From Glutamicibacter halophytocola (GTDB lineage Bacteria > Actinomycetota > Actinomycetes > Actinomycetales > Micrococcaceae), in the NCBI RefSeq assembly GCF_001302565.1, contig NZ_CP012750.1:2542001-2606000 (forward strand): a stretch of DNA of 64,000 nucleotides. The letters are read 5' to 3'. Positions 55,594 to 64,000 of the stretch are shown here, one piece after another. A program made the translations under genes and the position numbers. Under the pieces are notes generated by a model. It was not told the DNA's origin, ran no database searches, and was given only the letters and a program-made list of their open reading frames with translations. Within the stretch, counting starts at the first letter, position 1, and every line of letters begins with the position of its first letter.

Positions 55594-57120
55594 ATGATCC
55601 CTGTCTACAGTGTTGCGCAGATTCGTGCGGTTGAGGCCCAGGAGATTTCCAAGCGCGGCGAAGCGAGCCTGATGAAGCAAGCCGCCGCCGAATTGGCTTC
55701 AACGGCAGCCACCATGCTGGCCGAAAAACCAGGCACGGAACCTGCCTTTGTTATCGCCCTGATTGGACCCGGCAATAACGGTGGAGATGGCCTTTATGCA
55801 CTGGCTCAGCTCCAGGAGCAAGGAATCTCCACGCTCGCCTTGCAATTCGGGGACCACGTACATGCCGAGGCCGCCACAGCCTACCAGAGCGCCGGCGGAA
55901 CACTGACTGATTATTCTGATGGTCAAAGTGAACTGGCTAATGCTTCACTGGTCATCGACGCGCTGTACGGCTTGGGATACCGCGCTGGTTCCCCACTGCC
56001 GACACTTCCTGCACACAGCCGCGTGCTTGCTTGCGACGTACCTTCGGGGTTGCACCCGGATACCGGGGTCGCAGAAGACAACGTGTTGCGCGCCGAGCGC
56101 ACCGTGACCTTTGGTGCCATGAAGTCGGGGCTGCTGACCGTTGATGCACCACTGGTCACCGGGGAAATCTCCATTGCTGGTCTTGGATTTGATTTTTCTG
56201 CAGTGGCACCCGAAACCCAGCTGGTCGATGAGGCTGCTGCGCAAGAACTCCTGGACGAGCATCGTTCGTGGCGCGACGCTGGACGCCACAAGTACCAGCG
56301 CGGAGTCTTGGGCCTCATAGCAGGCTCTGACCTCTATCCCGGGGCTGCCCAGCTGACAGCCAAGGCGGCCGTGAACTGCGGTGTCGGCCTGCTGCGTACA
56401 CATGTTCCGGACTCCGTGCGCCCATTGGTTGCCGCCTCGGTTCCGGAATCCGTCCCGCTGGATGATCAGCAGATCAAGGAAGCACTCTCTTCCTCGCGTC
56501 GCCACCTGCATGGCAAGGGTGCCAAGATCTCGGCTTGGGCCATCGGCCCTGGCCTTGACGGACGCACTCCCCCAACCGGTGCCATTGCCGAAGTGTTCGC
56601 CAGCCGCCAGCCAGCGGTCATTGACGCTTCAGGCTTGGAAGTCGTTCCAACTGGCCCTAGCGAACAGCCACGCGTCCTGACTCCGCACGCCAAGGAACTG
56701 CGAATGCTGCTGGGCCGCGCCGGAGTGAAGGTGACTCCCGACGAGATTGCCCAGGATCCGATTCGGTGGACCCGCTGGGCCGCCTTGGCCTACAACGCAG
56801 TTGTCCTTCTGAAGGGTCCGACCAGCTACATTGTCGCCCCTAATGGCAGCAGCCTCGTGGTAACCCACTCGTCGCCCCAGTTGGCCACAGCCGGCAGCGG
56901 CGACGTGCTCACTGGCATCCTCGGCTACCTGCTGTCCGACGGATCCCTGACCGGCACGCAGGGCCTGCGAACCGTGCCTAACCGTCGCATCATGGAACTC
57001 TCTGCCTGTGCTGCGATCATCCACGGCCACCTTGGACGAGTAACCGCGCAGGATGGCACGGTCAGCGCTTCGCGCCTGATCGATAACCTGCCGAAGGTCA
57101 TGAAGCACTTCGGCTTCTAG
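55594..57120 (+). CDS. nnr: Bifunctional NAD(P)HX epimerase/dehydratase
   Basis: 508 aa. Repairs hydrated NAD(P)H. The N-terminal YjeF_N epimerase domain (residues 1-210; LIGPGNNGGDGLYAL) is followed by an ADP-dependent dehydratase of the ribokinase fold (about 225-508; WAIGPGLDG, TPHAKELRMLLGR, ATAGSGDVLTGILG). ADP-dependent dehydration restores NAD(P)H. Follows acpS by 79 bp, as in many actinobacteria. Confidence 0.93.
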   Translation: MIPVYSVAQIRAVEAQEISKRGEASLMKQAAAELASTAATMLAEKPGTEPAFVIALIGPGNNGGDGLYALAQLQEQGISTLALQFGDHVHAEAATAYQSAGGTLTDYSDGQSELANASLVIDALYGLGYRAGSPLPTLPAHSRVLACDVPSGLHPDTGVAEDNVLRAERTVTFGAMKSGLLTVDAPLVTGEISIAGLGFDFSAVAPETQLVDEAAAQELLDEHRSWRDAGRHKYQRGVLGLIAGSDLYPGAAQLTAKAAVNCGVGLLRTHVPDSVRPLVAASVPESVPLDDQQIKEALSSSRRHLHGKGAKISAWAIGPGLDGRTPPTGAIAEVFASRQPAVIDASGLEVVPTGPSEQPRVLTPHAKELRMLLGRAGVKVTPDEIAQDPIRWTRWAALAYNAVVLLKGPTSYIVAPNGSSLVVTHSSPQLATAGSGDVLTGILGYLLSDGSLTGTQGLRTVPNRRIMELSACAAIIHGHLGRVTAQDGTVSASRLIDNLPKVMKHFGF

Positions 57121-57139
57121 GCGTCGACGCCAAGAGGCA

Positions 57140-57173
57140 AAAAATGCGGTTGTCTTTCGACAACCGCATTTTT
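57140..57173. terminator. Bidirectional terminator between nnr and udg
   Basis: Perfect 15-bp stem (57140-57154 with 57159-57173) with a TTTC loop, flanked by A-run and T-run; serves convergent nnr and udg. Confidence 0.93.
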
Positions 57174-57188
57174 GCTATCCACGTAGCG

Positions 57189-58559
57189 CTAGGACTGAAC
57201 CGGAACCGGCCCGGTTGCAACGTTGTTGCTGTTGAGCTCGAAATACTCGCCTGGACCGGTCATGACCCAGCCCTGCTCGCGCCAGGCAGGACGGTCCAGC
57301 ACGTTGCGGCCGTCGATGAGCATCTTCGATGCCACGACTTCGCCCAGCTGTCGCGGATCCAGGTCGCGGAATTCCTGCCACTCGGTCAGCACCAAGGTCA
57401 GGTCTGCGTTGCGGGCAGCTTCCTGATGCGAATCCACGTAGTTCAAACGCGGGAAGCGGCCTGCGGCATTGGCATTGCCCTCAGGGTCATAGACCGAGAC
57501 TTCGGCTCCAGCGTTATACAGGCGTACCGCGATGTCCAATGCAGGGGAATCGCGCACGTCATCGCTGTTGGGCTTGAACGTGACGCCGAGGACGCAAATA
57601 TGCTTGCCAGCCAGCTCATTGCCCAGCATGTTTTCAGCCAGCGAAACAACGCGGTCTCGTCGGCGCAGGTTGATCTGGTCTACCTCGGAGAGGAAGTTCA
57701 TGGTCTGGGTCAGCCCGAGCTCGCTCACGCGCGCTTGGAGGGCGCGAATGTCCTTCGGCAGGCATCCGCCGCCAAAGCCCACTCCGGCGTTCAGGAAACG
57801 ACGGCCAATGCGCTTATCGTGGCCAATGGCGTCGGCCAGGGTCTTGATGTCGCCGCCCACGGTTTCGGTCACCTCGGCAAAGGCATTGATGAAGGAAATC
57901 TTGGTCGCCAGGAACGCATTGGCGGCCACCTTGACCAGCTCCGCGGTTTCAAGGTCGGTGACGATTTCAGGGATCTCCTGGGCCAGCACCGGTGCGTACA
58001 CTTCGCGCAGCAGCTCAAGGCCGCGCTCGCCTTCAAGGCCATAGACCAGACGGTCAGGCCGCAGCGTATCGTTCACTGCGAAACCTTCACGCAGGAATTC
58101 AGGATTCCATGCCAGGGCAATGGAGCTTCCGGGCTTGGCATCTTGAGCAATTTTCTCGCTCAACCGGCGGGCGGTGCCCACCGGCACGGTCGACTTGCCG
58201 ACAATCAACGCTTCCGACGTGATGTGCTCAAGCAGCGAGTCGACAGCCCCGTCTACGTAAGACATGTCTGCTGACTGCGAATCAGGACGCTGGGGCGTAC
58301 CCACGGTGATGAAATGGATATCCGCGTTGGCAGCTACATCGGCATAGTCGTCGGTGAATCGCAGGCGTCCGGAGGACACATGTTTGCGCAGCAGTTCCGG
58401 CAGGCCCGGTTCATGGAAGGGCAGCACGCCAGCGGCCAGCGCATCGAGCTTGGCCTTATCCACATCGACGCCGATGACTTCATAGCCCAATTCGGCCATG
58501 CAGGCGGCATGGGTTGCACCGAGGTAGCCGGTGCCGATCACGCTGATGCGTAGAGTCAC
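57189..58559 (-). CDS. UDP-glucose 6-dehydrogenase
   Basis: 456 aa from GTG 58559 (AAGGA 6 nt upstream; the frame extends 18 non-conserved codons). Converts UDP-glucose to UDP-glucuronate with two NAD. Rossmann start ISVIGTGYLGATHAACMAELGY, catalytic Cys in GFGGGCLPKDIRAL, and C-terminal FKPNSDDVRDSPALDIA. The product would supply surface polysaccharide. No polysaccharide genes are adjacent, so it stands alone between two core genes on the opposite strand from nnr. Usual symbol would be udg or ugd. Confidence 0.94.
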   Translation of the reverse strand: MTLRISVIGTGYLGATHAACMAELGYEVIGVDVDKAKLDALAAGVLPFHEPGLPELLRKHVSSGRLRFTDDYADVAANADIHFITVGTPQRPDSQSADMSYVDGAVDSLLEHITSEALIVGKSTVPVGTARRLSEKIAQDAKPGSSIALAWNPEFLREGFAVNDTLRPDRLVYGLEGERGLELLREVYAPVLAQEIPEIVTDLETAELVKVAANAFLATKISFINAFAEVTETVGGDIKTLADAIGHDKRIGRRFLNAGVGFGGGCLPKDIRALQARVSELGLTQTMNFLSEVDQINLRRRDRVVSLAENMLGNELAGKHICVLGVTFKPNSDDVRDSPALDIAVRLYNAGAEVSVYDPEGNANAAGRFPRLNYVDSHQEAARNADLTLVLTEWQEFRDLDPRQLGEVVASKMLIDGRNVLDRPAWREQGWVMTGPGEYFELNSNNVATGPVPVQS

Positions 58560-58615
58560 GAAAGTCCTTCTCTCCGAGAACACGAACCGATGTCTGTTTC
58601 TACTTGTTAGCATGC

Positions 58616-58662
58616 CACACCCCCGCAGGCTGTTCTTATGCAGAACACCCTGCGGGGGTGTG
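58616..58662. terminator. Hairpin between udg and glmM
   Basis: A 14-bp GC-rich stem (58616-58629 with 58649-58662), extended by TGTTCT/AGAACA pairing inside. The T-run (GTTTTCT) is on the plus side, although both neighbouring genes run minus. It may block antisense transcription. Confidence 0.55.
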
Positions 58663-58706
58663 AGTTTTCTTGATATTTCCGTACTAGTTGCCGAACGCCC
58701 GCTGAA

Positions 58707-60053
58707 CTACAGGGAAAGGTGTTCCTTGACCGACGCGCTCAGTGTCTCGGCTTCAGCCTCGGCCTGATCATGCGTAGCCGCTTCAACCATGACGCGAACC
58801 ACTGGCTCGGTGCCCGATGGACGCAAGAGCACGCGGCCGGTGGAACCCAAACGGGCTTCCGCGGCAGCGATATCCCGCTGCAGCGGCTCGCAATCCGGTG
58901 CCGCTGCCTTGTCCACGCCACGGACGTTGATCAGCACCTGCGGCAGGACTGTCAGCACCGAGGCGAGTTCCTTCAAGGTTTTGCCGGTGGCCTTCACCCG
59001 GGCTGCGATCATCAGGCCGGTTAGAACGCCGTCACCGGTGGTAGCGTGCTTGGAGAAGATCACGTGGCCTGACTGCTCGCCGCCAAGCGAGTAGTTTCCT
59101 TCGTGCATTCCTTCAAGTACGTAGCGATCCCCCACACCGGTCTGCTTCAAGGTGATCCCTGCAGCTTCCATGGCCAGATTCAAGCCGAGGTTGCTCATCA
59201 CGGTGGCGACAAGCGTGTCATCCTTCAGCTCACCGCGGTCCTTCATGTCCAGCGCCATGATGGCCATGATCTGGTCGCCATCGACAATGGAGCCTTCGTG
59301 GTCTACCGCAAGGCAACGGTCTGCGTCGCCGTCGTGGGCGATGCCCAGATCAGCATGGTGCTCCAGCACGGCGGACTGCAGCTTCGCCAAGTGGGTGGAT
59401 CCATAGCCATCATTGATGTTGATGCCATCTGGGTCTGCGCCAATGACGATGACTTCGGCGCCTGCAGCCTTGAATACTTCTGGTGAGCAGCCCGAAGCTG
59501 CACCGTGGGCGCAATCCAGAACGACCTTCAAACCGTCGATGCGGTTAGGCAGTGCCTGCAGCAGGTGCATGACGTAGCGGTCTTCAGCGTCGGCGAATCG
59601 TGCGACGCGGCCCACTTCGCCACCGGTTGGGCGGGGCTTGGGCATTTTCAGGCACGCTTCAATGGCGTCTTCCAAAGCGTCATCGAGCTTCTTGCCACCG
59701 CGGGCCAAGAACTTGATTCCGTTATCCGGAGCTGCGTTGTGCGACGCGGAGATCATGACACCGAAATCAGCGTCCAAGTCCCCTACCAGGAAGGCTGCTG
59801 CGGGAGTTGGCAGCGTGCCTGCGTCCATGACGTCCACACCTGAGGCGGCGAGGCCGGCCTCAATTGCTGCGGAGAGGAAGTCTCCACTGATACGCGGATC
59901 TTTTGCCACCACCGCAACAGGCTTGTGCCCGTCTTCAGGTTGGCTCAAGCCCAGCACCACGGATGCCGCCTGCGCCAGCTCCAGCGCCAACTCGGGAGTT
60001 AACAGTTCGTTTGCTTTTCCTCGGACCCCATCGGTCCCAAATAATCTTGCCAT
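58707..60053 (-). CDS. glmM: Phosphoglucosamine mutase
   Basis: 448 aa. Interconverts glucosamine-6-phosphate and glucosamine-1-phosphate for UDP-GlcNAc. [12 protein letters not shown] start, phosphoserine in VMISASHN (about residue 104), metal loop DGDADRC and C-terminal [15 protein letters not shown] use the ATG at 60053 with GGAAA upstream; a TTG three codons earlier is possible. Downstream of rplM-rpsI as in other actinobacteria. Confidence 0.97.
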   Translation of the reverse strand: MARLFGTDGVRGKANELLTPELALELAQAASVVLGLSQPEDGHKPVAVVAKDPRISGDFLSAAIEAGLAASGVDVMDAGTLPTPAAAFLVGDLDADFGVMISASHNAAPDNGIKFLARGGKKLDDALEDAIEACLKMPKPRPTGGEVGRVARFADAEDRYVMHLLQALPNRIDGLKVVLDCAHGAASGCSPEVFKAAGAEVIVIGADPDGININDGYGSTHLAKLQSAVLEHHADLGIAHDGDADRCLAVDHEGSIVDGDQIMAIMALDMKDRGELKDDTLVATVMSNLGLNLAMEAAGITLKQTGVGDRYVLEGMHEGNYSLGGEQSGHVIFSKHATTGDGVLTGLMIAARVKATGKTLKELASVLTVLPQVLINVRGVDKAAAPDCEPLQRDIAAAEARLGSTGRVLLRPSGTEPVVRVMVEAATHDQAEAEAETLSASVKEHLSL

Positions 60054-60166
60054 CGTTTCCAATCATATGCCCTCTACTTCGATTTATCTTCGTTGAAGAG
60101 ATGCGACGGGTGTGGAATGGGAGAAGATTATTATCAACCCCGAGAATGCCACCGTTAATGGACCAA

Positions 60167-60200
60167 AGGCTCCAACTTCCCTTGCGGGATGTTGGAGCCT
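60167..60200 (-). terminator. Terminator of rplM-rpsI
   Basis: AGGCTCCAAC and its complement (60167-60176, 60191-60200) with an inner TTCCC/GGGA pairing and a TTGC loop, 25 bp after rpsI; only a short T-stretch follows, so termination may be partial toward glmM. Confidence 0.7.
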
Positions 60201-60224
60201 CCGGAAAAGACCTTGAAGTAAGGT

Positions 60225-60725
60225 TTAGCGCTTCGAGAACTGCGAAGCCTTACGTGCCTTCTTCAGACCAGCCTTCTTGCGCTCGATGACGCGTGCGTCA
60301 CGAGTCAAGTAGCCAGCCTTCTTCAGGGTTGCGCGGTTTGCATCGCGATCGATCTCGTTCAGCGAGCGAGCGATACCCAAACGCAGTGCACCGGCCTGGC
60401 CGGAAATGCCGCCACCGTTGATACGAGCGATAACATCGTAAGCACCCTCAAGACCAAGGATCTTGAAAGGCTCGTTGACGTCCTGCTGGTGCAGCTTGTT
60501 AGGGAAGAAGTTCTCCAGGGTGCGACCGTTAACGGTCCACTTGCCGGTACCTGGTACCAGGCGAACGCGGGCGATAGCCTGCTTGCGACGGCCAACTGCT
60601 GCACCTGGAACGGTCAGCGGAGCGCGCTCGGTTTCGGCAACTACGGCCGAAGCAGAGGTCTCGGTGGTGTAAGTCGAAGGGGTCTCGCCTTCGAATTCAG
60701 TGGTTTCTTCAGCGTTCTGAGCCAC
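60225..60725 (-). CDS. rpsI: 30S ribosomal protein S9
   Basis: 166 aa; the conserved S9 part ([24 protein letters not shown] to [25 protein letters not shown]) is preceded by an actinobacteria-type acidic extension of about 45 residues. The C-terminal SKR tail reaches the P-site tRNA. Cotranscribed with rplM (38-bp gap). Confidence 0.97.
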   Translation of the reverse strand: MAQNAEETTEFEGETPSTYTTETSASAVVAETERAPLTVPGAAVGRRKQAIARVRLVPGTGKWTVNGRTLENFFPNKLHQQDVNEPFKILGLEGAYDVIARINGGGISGQAGALRLGIARSLNEIDRDANRATLKKAGYLTRDARVIERKKAGLKKARKASQFSKR

Positions 60726-60763
60726 GATAATCTCCTATTAAGTATTTCTTCTCGGGGCCAGGA

Positions 60764-61207
60764 CTACTGAGCGACCTGGGTGATTTCCAGTGCCTTTGGC
60801 GACTGAGCAGCGTGTGGGTGCTCGGCGCCGCGGTATACCTTCAGCTTCGAGAGCTGAGCAGCAGACAGCTTGTTCTTTGGCAGCATGCCCTTGATAGCCT
60901 TCTCAACAGCCAGAACTGGGTTCTTCTCCAGCAGGTCTGCATAGTTGATGCTCTTCAGGCCACCTGGGAAACCGGAGTGGCGGTAAGCGCGCTTGTTCTC
61001 AAGCTTCTTACCGGTCAGTGCAACCTTTTCTGCGTTGATGATGATGACATGGTCGCCCATGTCCATGTGTGCAGCGAAGGTTGGCTTGTGCTTGCCGCGC
61101 AGCAGGGTTGCGGCCTGGACGGCGAGACGGCCGAGTACTACATCGGTGGCGTCAATGACATACCACTGACGAGTCTGGTCAGCCGGCTTTGGGGTGTACG
61201 TACGCAC
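60764..61207 (-). CDS. rplM: 50S ribosomal protein L13
   Basis: 147 aa. [35 protein letters not shown] and [17 protein letters not shown] are L13 blocks. First gene of the rplM-rpsI operon. Confidence 0.97.
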   Translation of the reverse strand: MRTYTPKPADQTRQWYVIDATDVVLGRLAVQAATLLRGKHKPTFAAHMDMGDHVIIINAEKVALTGKKLENKRAYRHSGFPGGLKSINYADLLEKNPVLAVEKAIKGMLPKNKLSAAQLSKLKVYRGAEHPHAAQSPKALEITQVAQ

Positions 61208-61532
61208 AGTAATTGCCTTACGTTGATTCGTTTCTGGTCAAACAGTCGCTTGGCTGAAGGCGGTGAGATCCCCCAGTGACAGGCACTGTCGTGTTGTTCT
61301 TGTGTTTAGACCAGTACGTCAGGTGAGGACTGATGATAACCGGCCGTCCATATGTTGTTCGCACACCCAGCAGACCAGCGACTATGCAACTAAGCCGTCA
61401 CGCTTGGGCGTGTAGTGTCGAACGTGGACATACACAACTCATAAAAGTTTAGCGGATTAAAGTGTTTCCGGCCAAAAAAGCATCTGCGTCGTGAGCAACA
61501 ACACCCTTAAGATCCCGGGGATTATCGGCTGC
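61208..61532. other. 325-bp region upstream of rplM
   Basis: Should hold the rplM-rpsI promoter and leader. On the minus strand a TTGTGT-N17-TACACG pair near 61398-61430 is a weak promoter candidate. No recognisable ribosomal-protein leader motif or terminator for truA was found. Confidence 0.4.
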
Positions 61533-62468
61533 TCAGGCCTTGGCCGATGCTTCTCCAGCTTCATCTTGGCTGCGCCGAGCGCGCGTCTGCAAAGCCCGGG
61601 CGGCAAGCTCGCCGGCTTCTGGATAGTAGACCTCTTCGAGAACGAGCGCCCGCGGATGCGAGAGCTTGGTCTTGGAATCGCGCACCATCTGTTCCAGCCT
61701 AGCTGCCAGGAATCCAGGCTTCTCGCGCCCATCCCCCACCATCATGGCCGCCCCGATGAGAGCGCGGACCATATTGTGGCAGAAAGCATCGGCTTTCAAA
61801 TGAGCGAGGATCAGCCCATCAGCACCACGGGTGAAGCTGAACTCCTGCAATGTACGAATGGTTGTCGCATGAGGACGTGGCTTGCAGTAGGTCAAGAAGT
61901 CGTGGCGTCCCAGCACACTCTGCGCTTCGCGGTTCATGGCTTCAACGTCCAGCTCTTCACGGTGCCATGTAGTTAGATGCCGGGTGAGCGGATCCCAGCG
62001 GTGCTGGCCATCGGCAATGCGGTAGGAGTACCGGCGGGCCAACGCCGAGAAGCGGGCATCAAAGCCTTCGGGAGCGCGCAGAGCTTCGTGGACCCAGACG
62101 GCTCCGTCCTGGCGGCCAAGGATGCCATTGATTCGGCGCACCAAAGCTGGGCCAGGTTCCTGCGGGGCCTTGCGCGGCAGTCTGTCATATTCATCCTGCG
62201 TCAAATCGAAGTGCACTACCTGTCGGCGCGCGTGCACACCGGCATCGGTGCGGCCAGCGACAACAACTCGCACCCGGCGGCGCACCAGCATTTCCAGTGC
62301 TTCTTCCACAAGCTGCTGCACGCCGATGACATTGGGCTGGCGCGCCCAGCCGTTGTAGGCGGCACCGTCGTAGCTGAGCACCATCTGCATGCGGATCCAT
62401 GCGGGGGTTTCGGTGCTTCCTGCTGCGGAAGTTCCCATTGGATCGAGGCTGTCAGGCTGCGTGCTCAT
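61533..62468 (-). CDS. truA: tRNA pseudouridine(38-40) synthase
   Basis: 311 aa from ATG 62468. Modifies U38-40 in the anticodon stem. VLSYDGAAYNGWARQP and GRTDAGVHARRQVVHF with the catalytic Asp, then LTYCKPRPHATTIRTL and FCHNMVRALIGAAMMVG. GAGGG lies directly before the start; a CATAAT box 7 nt upstream also fits a leaderless transcript. The frame extends 15 codons upstream without conservation. An actinobacteria-type C-terminal extension ends RARRSQDEAGEASAKA. Confidence 0.95.
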   Translation of the reverse strand: MSTQPDSLDPMGTSAAGSTETPAWIRMQMVLSYDGAAYNGWARQPNVIGVQQLVEEALEMLVRRRVRVVVAGRTDAGVHARRQVVHFDLTQDEYDRLPRKAPQEPGPALVRRINGILGRQDGAVWVHEALRAPEGFDARFSALARRYSYRIADGQHRWDPLTRHLTTWHREELDVEAMNREAQSVLGRHDFLTYCKPRPHATTIRTLQEFSFTRGADGLILAHLKADAFCHNMVRALIGAAMMVGDGREKPGFLAARLEQMVRDSKTKLSHPRALVLEEVYYPEAGELAARALQTRARRSQDEAGEASAKA

Positions 62469-62753
62469 ACCCTCAATTATGCGTGTTCTCATGCATCTAG
62501 ATCCAATTGGCACCGATTCGCTTGGCGCCCAACATCCTGCAGCGGTACTCGCTCATCACATGGCTTCCAGCGTTTCTGGACTCCTCCATGGATCATGCTC
62601 TACGTGCGTGATTTGCGATCGATTGGCTTCGTTGTTCAACGAGCTTCATGCTGTAACGCCTACGAGAACGATAATTTCCGCATGTAGAGTAAAGATCAAT
62701 TGCCAACTTGGATCACATCCATTGGTGCCCCTTCATCACTACATGAGGAACAC

Positions 62754-63194
62754 ATGCTCAAGAAAATTGGCGTGACGACAGCGGTTATTGCACTTGGACT
62801 CTCAACCCTGACCGGTTGCTCTTCAGGAAAACTCTCCACTGAAGAAACCTGCACCTGGCTCACCGACAAGGCCAAAGAATTGAGCCTCGCAGAGACAACT
62901 GATAGTGCCGTACAAGATATGCTCACTGGCGACGGCGACAGTTTCAAGGCAAAGATGGCTGAGATTACTGCCTTCTTGCAAGAGGCATCAGACAAAACCG
63001 AAGATGAGAAATTGGCAGAGGCTCTGCAAGCCTCTATCGATCAGAACAACCAGATGATTGAGCTCATGACCGACAATGATCTGACATTGATGGAAAAGTC
63101 GTCAAAAGTTCAAGGCCTCCGCACCGCAGAAGATTCCAAGGCTATGGACTATGTGAATACGGCGTGTCCAAGCCTGGCGGAATTGGGCCAATAG
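62754..63194 (+). CDS. Small lipoprotein, tandem paralogue 1
   Basis: 146 aa. Starts MLKKIGVTTAVIALGLSTLTGCSSG: a lipoprotein signal with lipobox LTGC (Cys near residue 22). The mature part is helical and charged (LSTEETCTWLTDKAKELSL), with a second Cys near the end (VNTACPSLAELG) that could pair with the one in EETC. GGAA precedes the ATG. Function unknown. It shares signal peptide, SSGKLxTEETC and xxACPxxxx with the next gene, so the two arose by duplication. Confidence 0.8.
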   Translation: MLKKIGVTTAVIALGLSTLTGCSSGKLSTEETCTWLTDKAKELSLAETTDSAVQDMLTGDGDSFKAKMAEITAFLQEASDKTEDEKLAEALQASIDQNNQMIELMTDNDLTLMEKSSKVQGLRTAEDSKAMDYVNTACPSLAELGQ

Positions 63195-63541
63195 CGACTA
63201 CGCTGCATGAAGAAGCACGGCCCCAACAATTCAGTGGCTTCACGCTGAATTGGTTCAATTCGTGAAGAGTCCCTTCTATATCCCGGTTGCCTATGCCTTT
63301 CCCCCGGGCACCGCCTTATCGCCTGGATCGGCCTGCACCAAGCCGGCGGCGAAAGCGCTTCGCTTATGAAGCTCTGCTGTGGCCGAATCGGTTGCTATTC
63401 ATTCGCGCCAACGGATGCTTGACCCTGCGTGTTGGCTTGTCGCCGGACCAACATAGCGACGTCGCTTGTGTAGGCTTAAAACAATGTTGACAAGGCTTTC
63501 AATGCCCGCTGTCACTCGATCATCCCAAGGCAAGGAATTAC
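63195..63541. other. Intergenic region between the two lipoprotein genes
   Basis: 347 bp. A CTTCACG/CGTGAAG hairpin at 63238-63267 may terminate the first gene, and TTGACA at 63487-63492 (17 bp before a weak TGTCAC) may be the promoter of the second. The open frame at 63287-63490 is Arg/Pro-rich without support. Confidence 0.4.
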
Positions 63542-63982
63542 ATGCTCAAGAAGGTTGCTGCTAGCGCCGCAGTGCTGACGCTGGCCGCCACGGCTATCAC
63601 CGGTTGCTCCTCGGGAAAGCTGAACACCGAAGAGACCTGTTCTTACGTCAGTGACCAGGTTGCTGAAAAAGACTTGCTGCACAAGGCGGACGATCTCAGC
63701 GAGCAGCTCATCGCCGGTGAGACCAAGGACTACGCGAAGATCATGGACGAATTCGATGCGATCCTGGTGGACGCGGCGTCCAAGACCAAGGACAAGAAAC
63801 TCGTTGATGCCTTGACCGCTGCCTCGCAGCAGAGTCAGGAAATCTCCAAGCTCATGGCACAGGGCACCAGCGAGAACGTCACCGAGATCTCTGAAAAGAT
63901 CTCGGCGCTGGATACCGACGACGCGGCAGAAGCCACGGCCTATCTGGATGAGGCCTGCCCGGATATGGAGAGCTTCAGCTAA
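63542..63982 (+). CDS. Small lipoprotein, tandem paralogue 2
   Basis: 146 aa, same length as the upstream copy. Signal MLKKVAASAAVLTLAATAITGCSSG with lipobox ITGC; mature part KLNTEETCSYVSDQVAEKDLL and C-terminal YLDEACPDMESFS. Both cysteines of paralogue 1 are kept. Likely surface-anchored helical protein of unknown function. AAGGA lies 6 nt before the ATG. Confidence 0.8.
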   Translation: MLKKVAASAAVLTLAATAITGCSSGKLNTEETCSYVSDQVAEKDLLHKADDLSEQLIAGETKDYAKIMDEFDAILVDAASKTKDKKLVDALTAASQQSQEISKLMAQGTSENVTEISEKISALDTDDAAEATAYLDEACPDMESFS

Positions 63983-64000
63983 GCCTCCAGCGTTCTGCTC

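Noticed and set aside
57144..58274. 376-codon plus-strand frame over the UDP-glucose dehydrogenase gene
   Set aside because: Antisense to a gene with intact catalytic motifs.
63287..63490. 67-codon ORF between the lipoproteins
   Set aside because: Arg/Pro-rich, no ribosome-binding site, lies over the putative promoter region of the second lipoprotein.

Overview
The window looks like chromosomal DNA of a high-GC Gram-positive bacterium of the family Micrococcaceae (Arthrobacter/Glutamicibacter/Paenarthrobacter type). I infer this from the gene set and order (truA, rplM-rpsI, glmM, coaA, glmS, acpS, nnr, alr-tsaE-tsaB-rimI-tsaD, groES-groEL, guaB), frequent GTG and TTG starts, TANNNT boxes 6-7 nt before ATG codons, and a secreted GH32 enzyme that resembles the levan fructotransferases I remember from Arthrobacter. 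No rRNA, tRNA, CRISPR array or intact insertion sequence was found. Genus-level placement is inference.

Layout. 0.1-4.4 kb: a minus-strand operon (LacI regulator, ACS-type MFS permease, SDR dehydrogenase, BKACE beta-keto acid cleavage enzyme), probably for uptake and breakdown of an unknown hydroxy acid. 4.4-7.6 kb: a decayed stretch with a VanZ-like protein, an orphan membrane protein, a 60-codon membrane ORF broken by an internal TAG, and a scrambled IS110-type transposase remnant. 7.6-13.8 kb: guaB, an OafA-type acyltransferase with an SGNH domain, and groES-groEL behind a perfect CIRCE element. 13.8-24.6 kb: LysP-like permease, THUMP-like methyltransferase, YbdK-type carboxylate-amine ligase, a low-GC GmrSD-like DUF262/HNH protein, an EcsC protein, and a DHA2 drug exporter with a MarR regulator and two MarR-like operators. 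24.7-27.8 kb: CynX/NimT-type MFS with an FCD-type GntR regulator, and an FAH-family hydrolase.

27.8-40.9 kb is a fructan region made of two loci. The first is a csc-type sucrose locus (LacI regulator divergent from GH32 hydrolase, fructokinase and an oligosaccharide:H+ symporter). The second is a six-gene minus-strand operon: intracellular GH32, ABC binding lipoprotein, two ABC permeases, LacI regulator, and a Tat-exported levan-fructotransferase-like GH32. Between them lies a frameshifted fragment of McrC. I read the second operon as a route from extracellular levan through di-fructose anhydride IV (or short levan oligosaccharides) to cytoplasmic fructose, which the fructokinase of the first locus can phosphorylate.

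41.2-62.5 kb returns to core genes: tsaD, rimI, tsaB, tsaE and alr (t6A-tRNA modification plus alanine racemase), mscL, coaA, glmS, ptsH-ptsI, a TetR regulator with mannitol PTS genes mtlA-mtlD, acpS, bifunctional NAD(P)HX repair enzyme, UDP-glucose dehydrogenase, glmM, rpsI-rplM and truA. The window ends with two tandem paralogous small lipoproteins. The accessory block 13.8-41.2 kb separates groES-groEL from the tsa genes, which are often close together in related genomes, so this boundary is a likely insertion hot spot.
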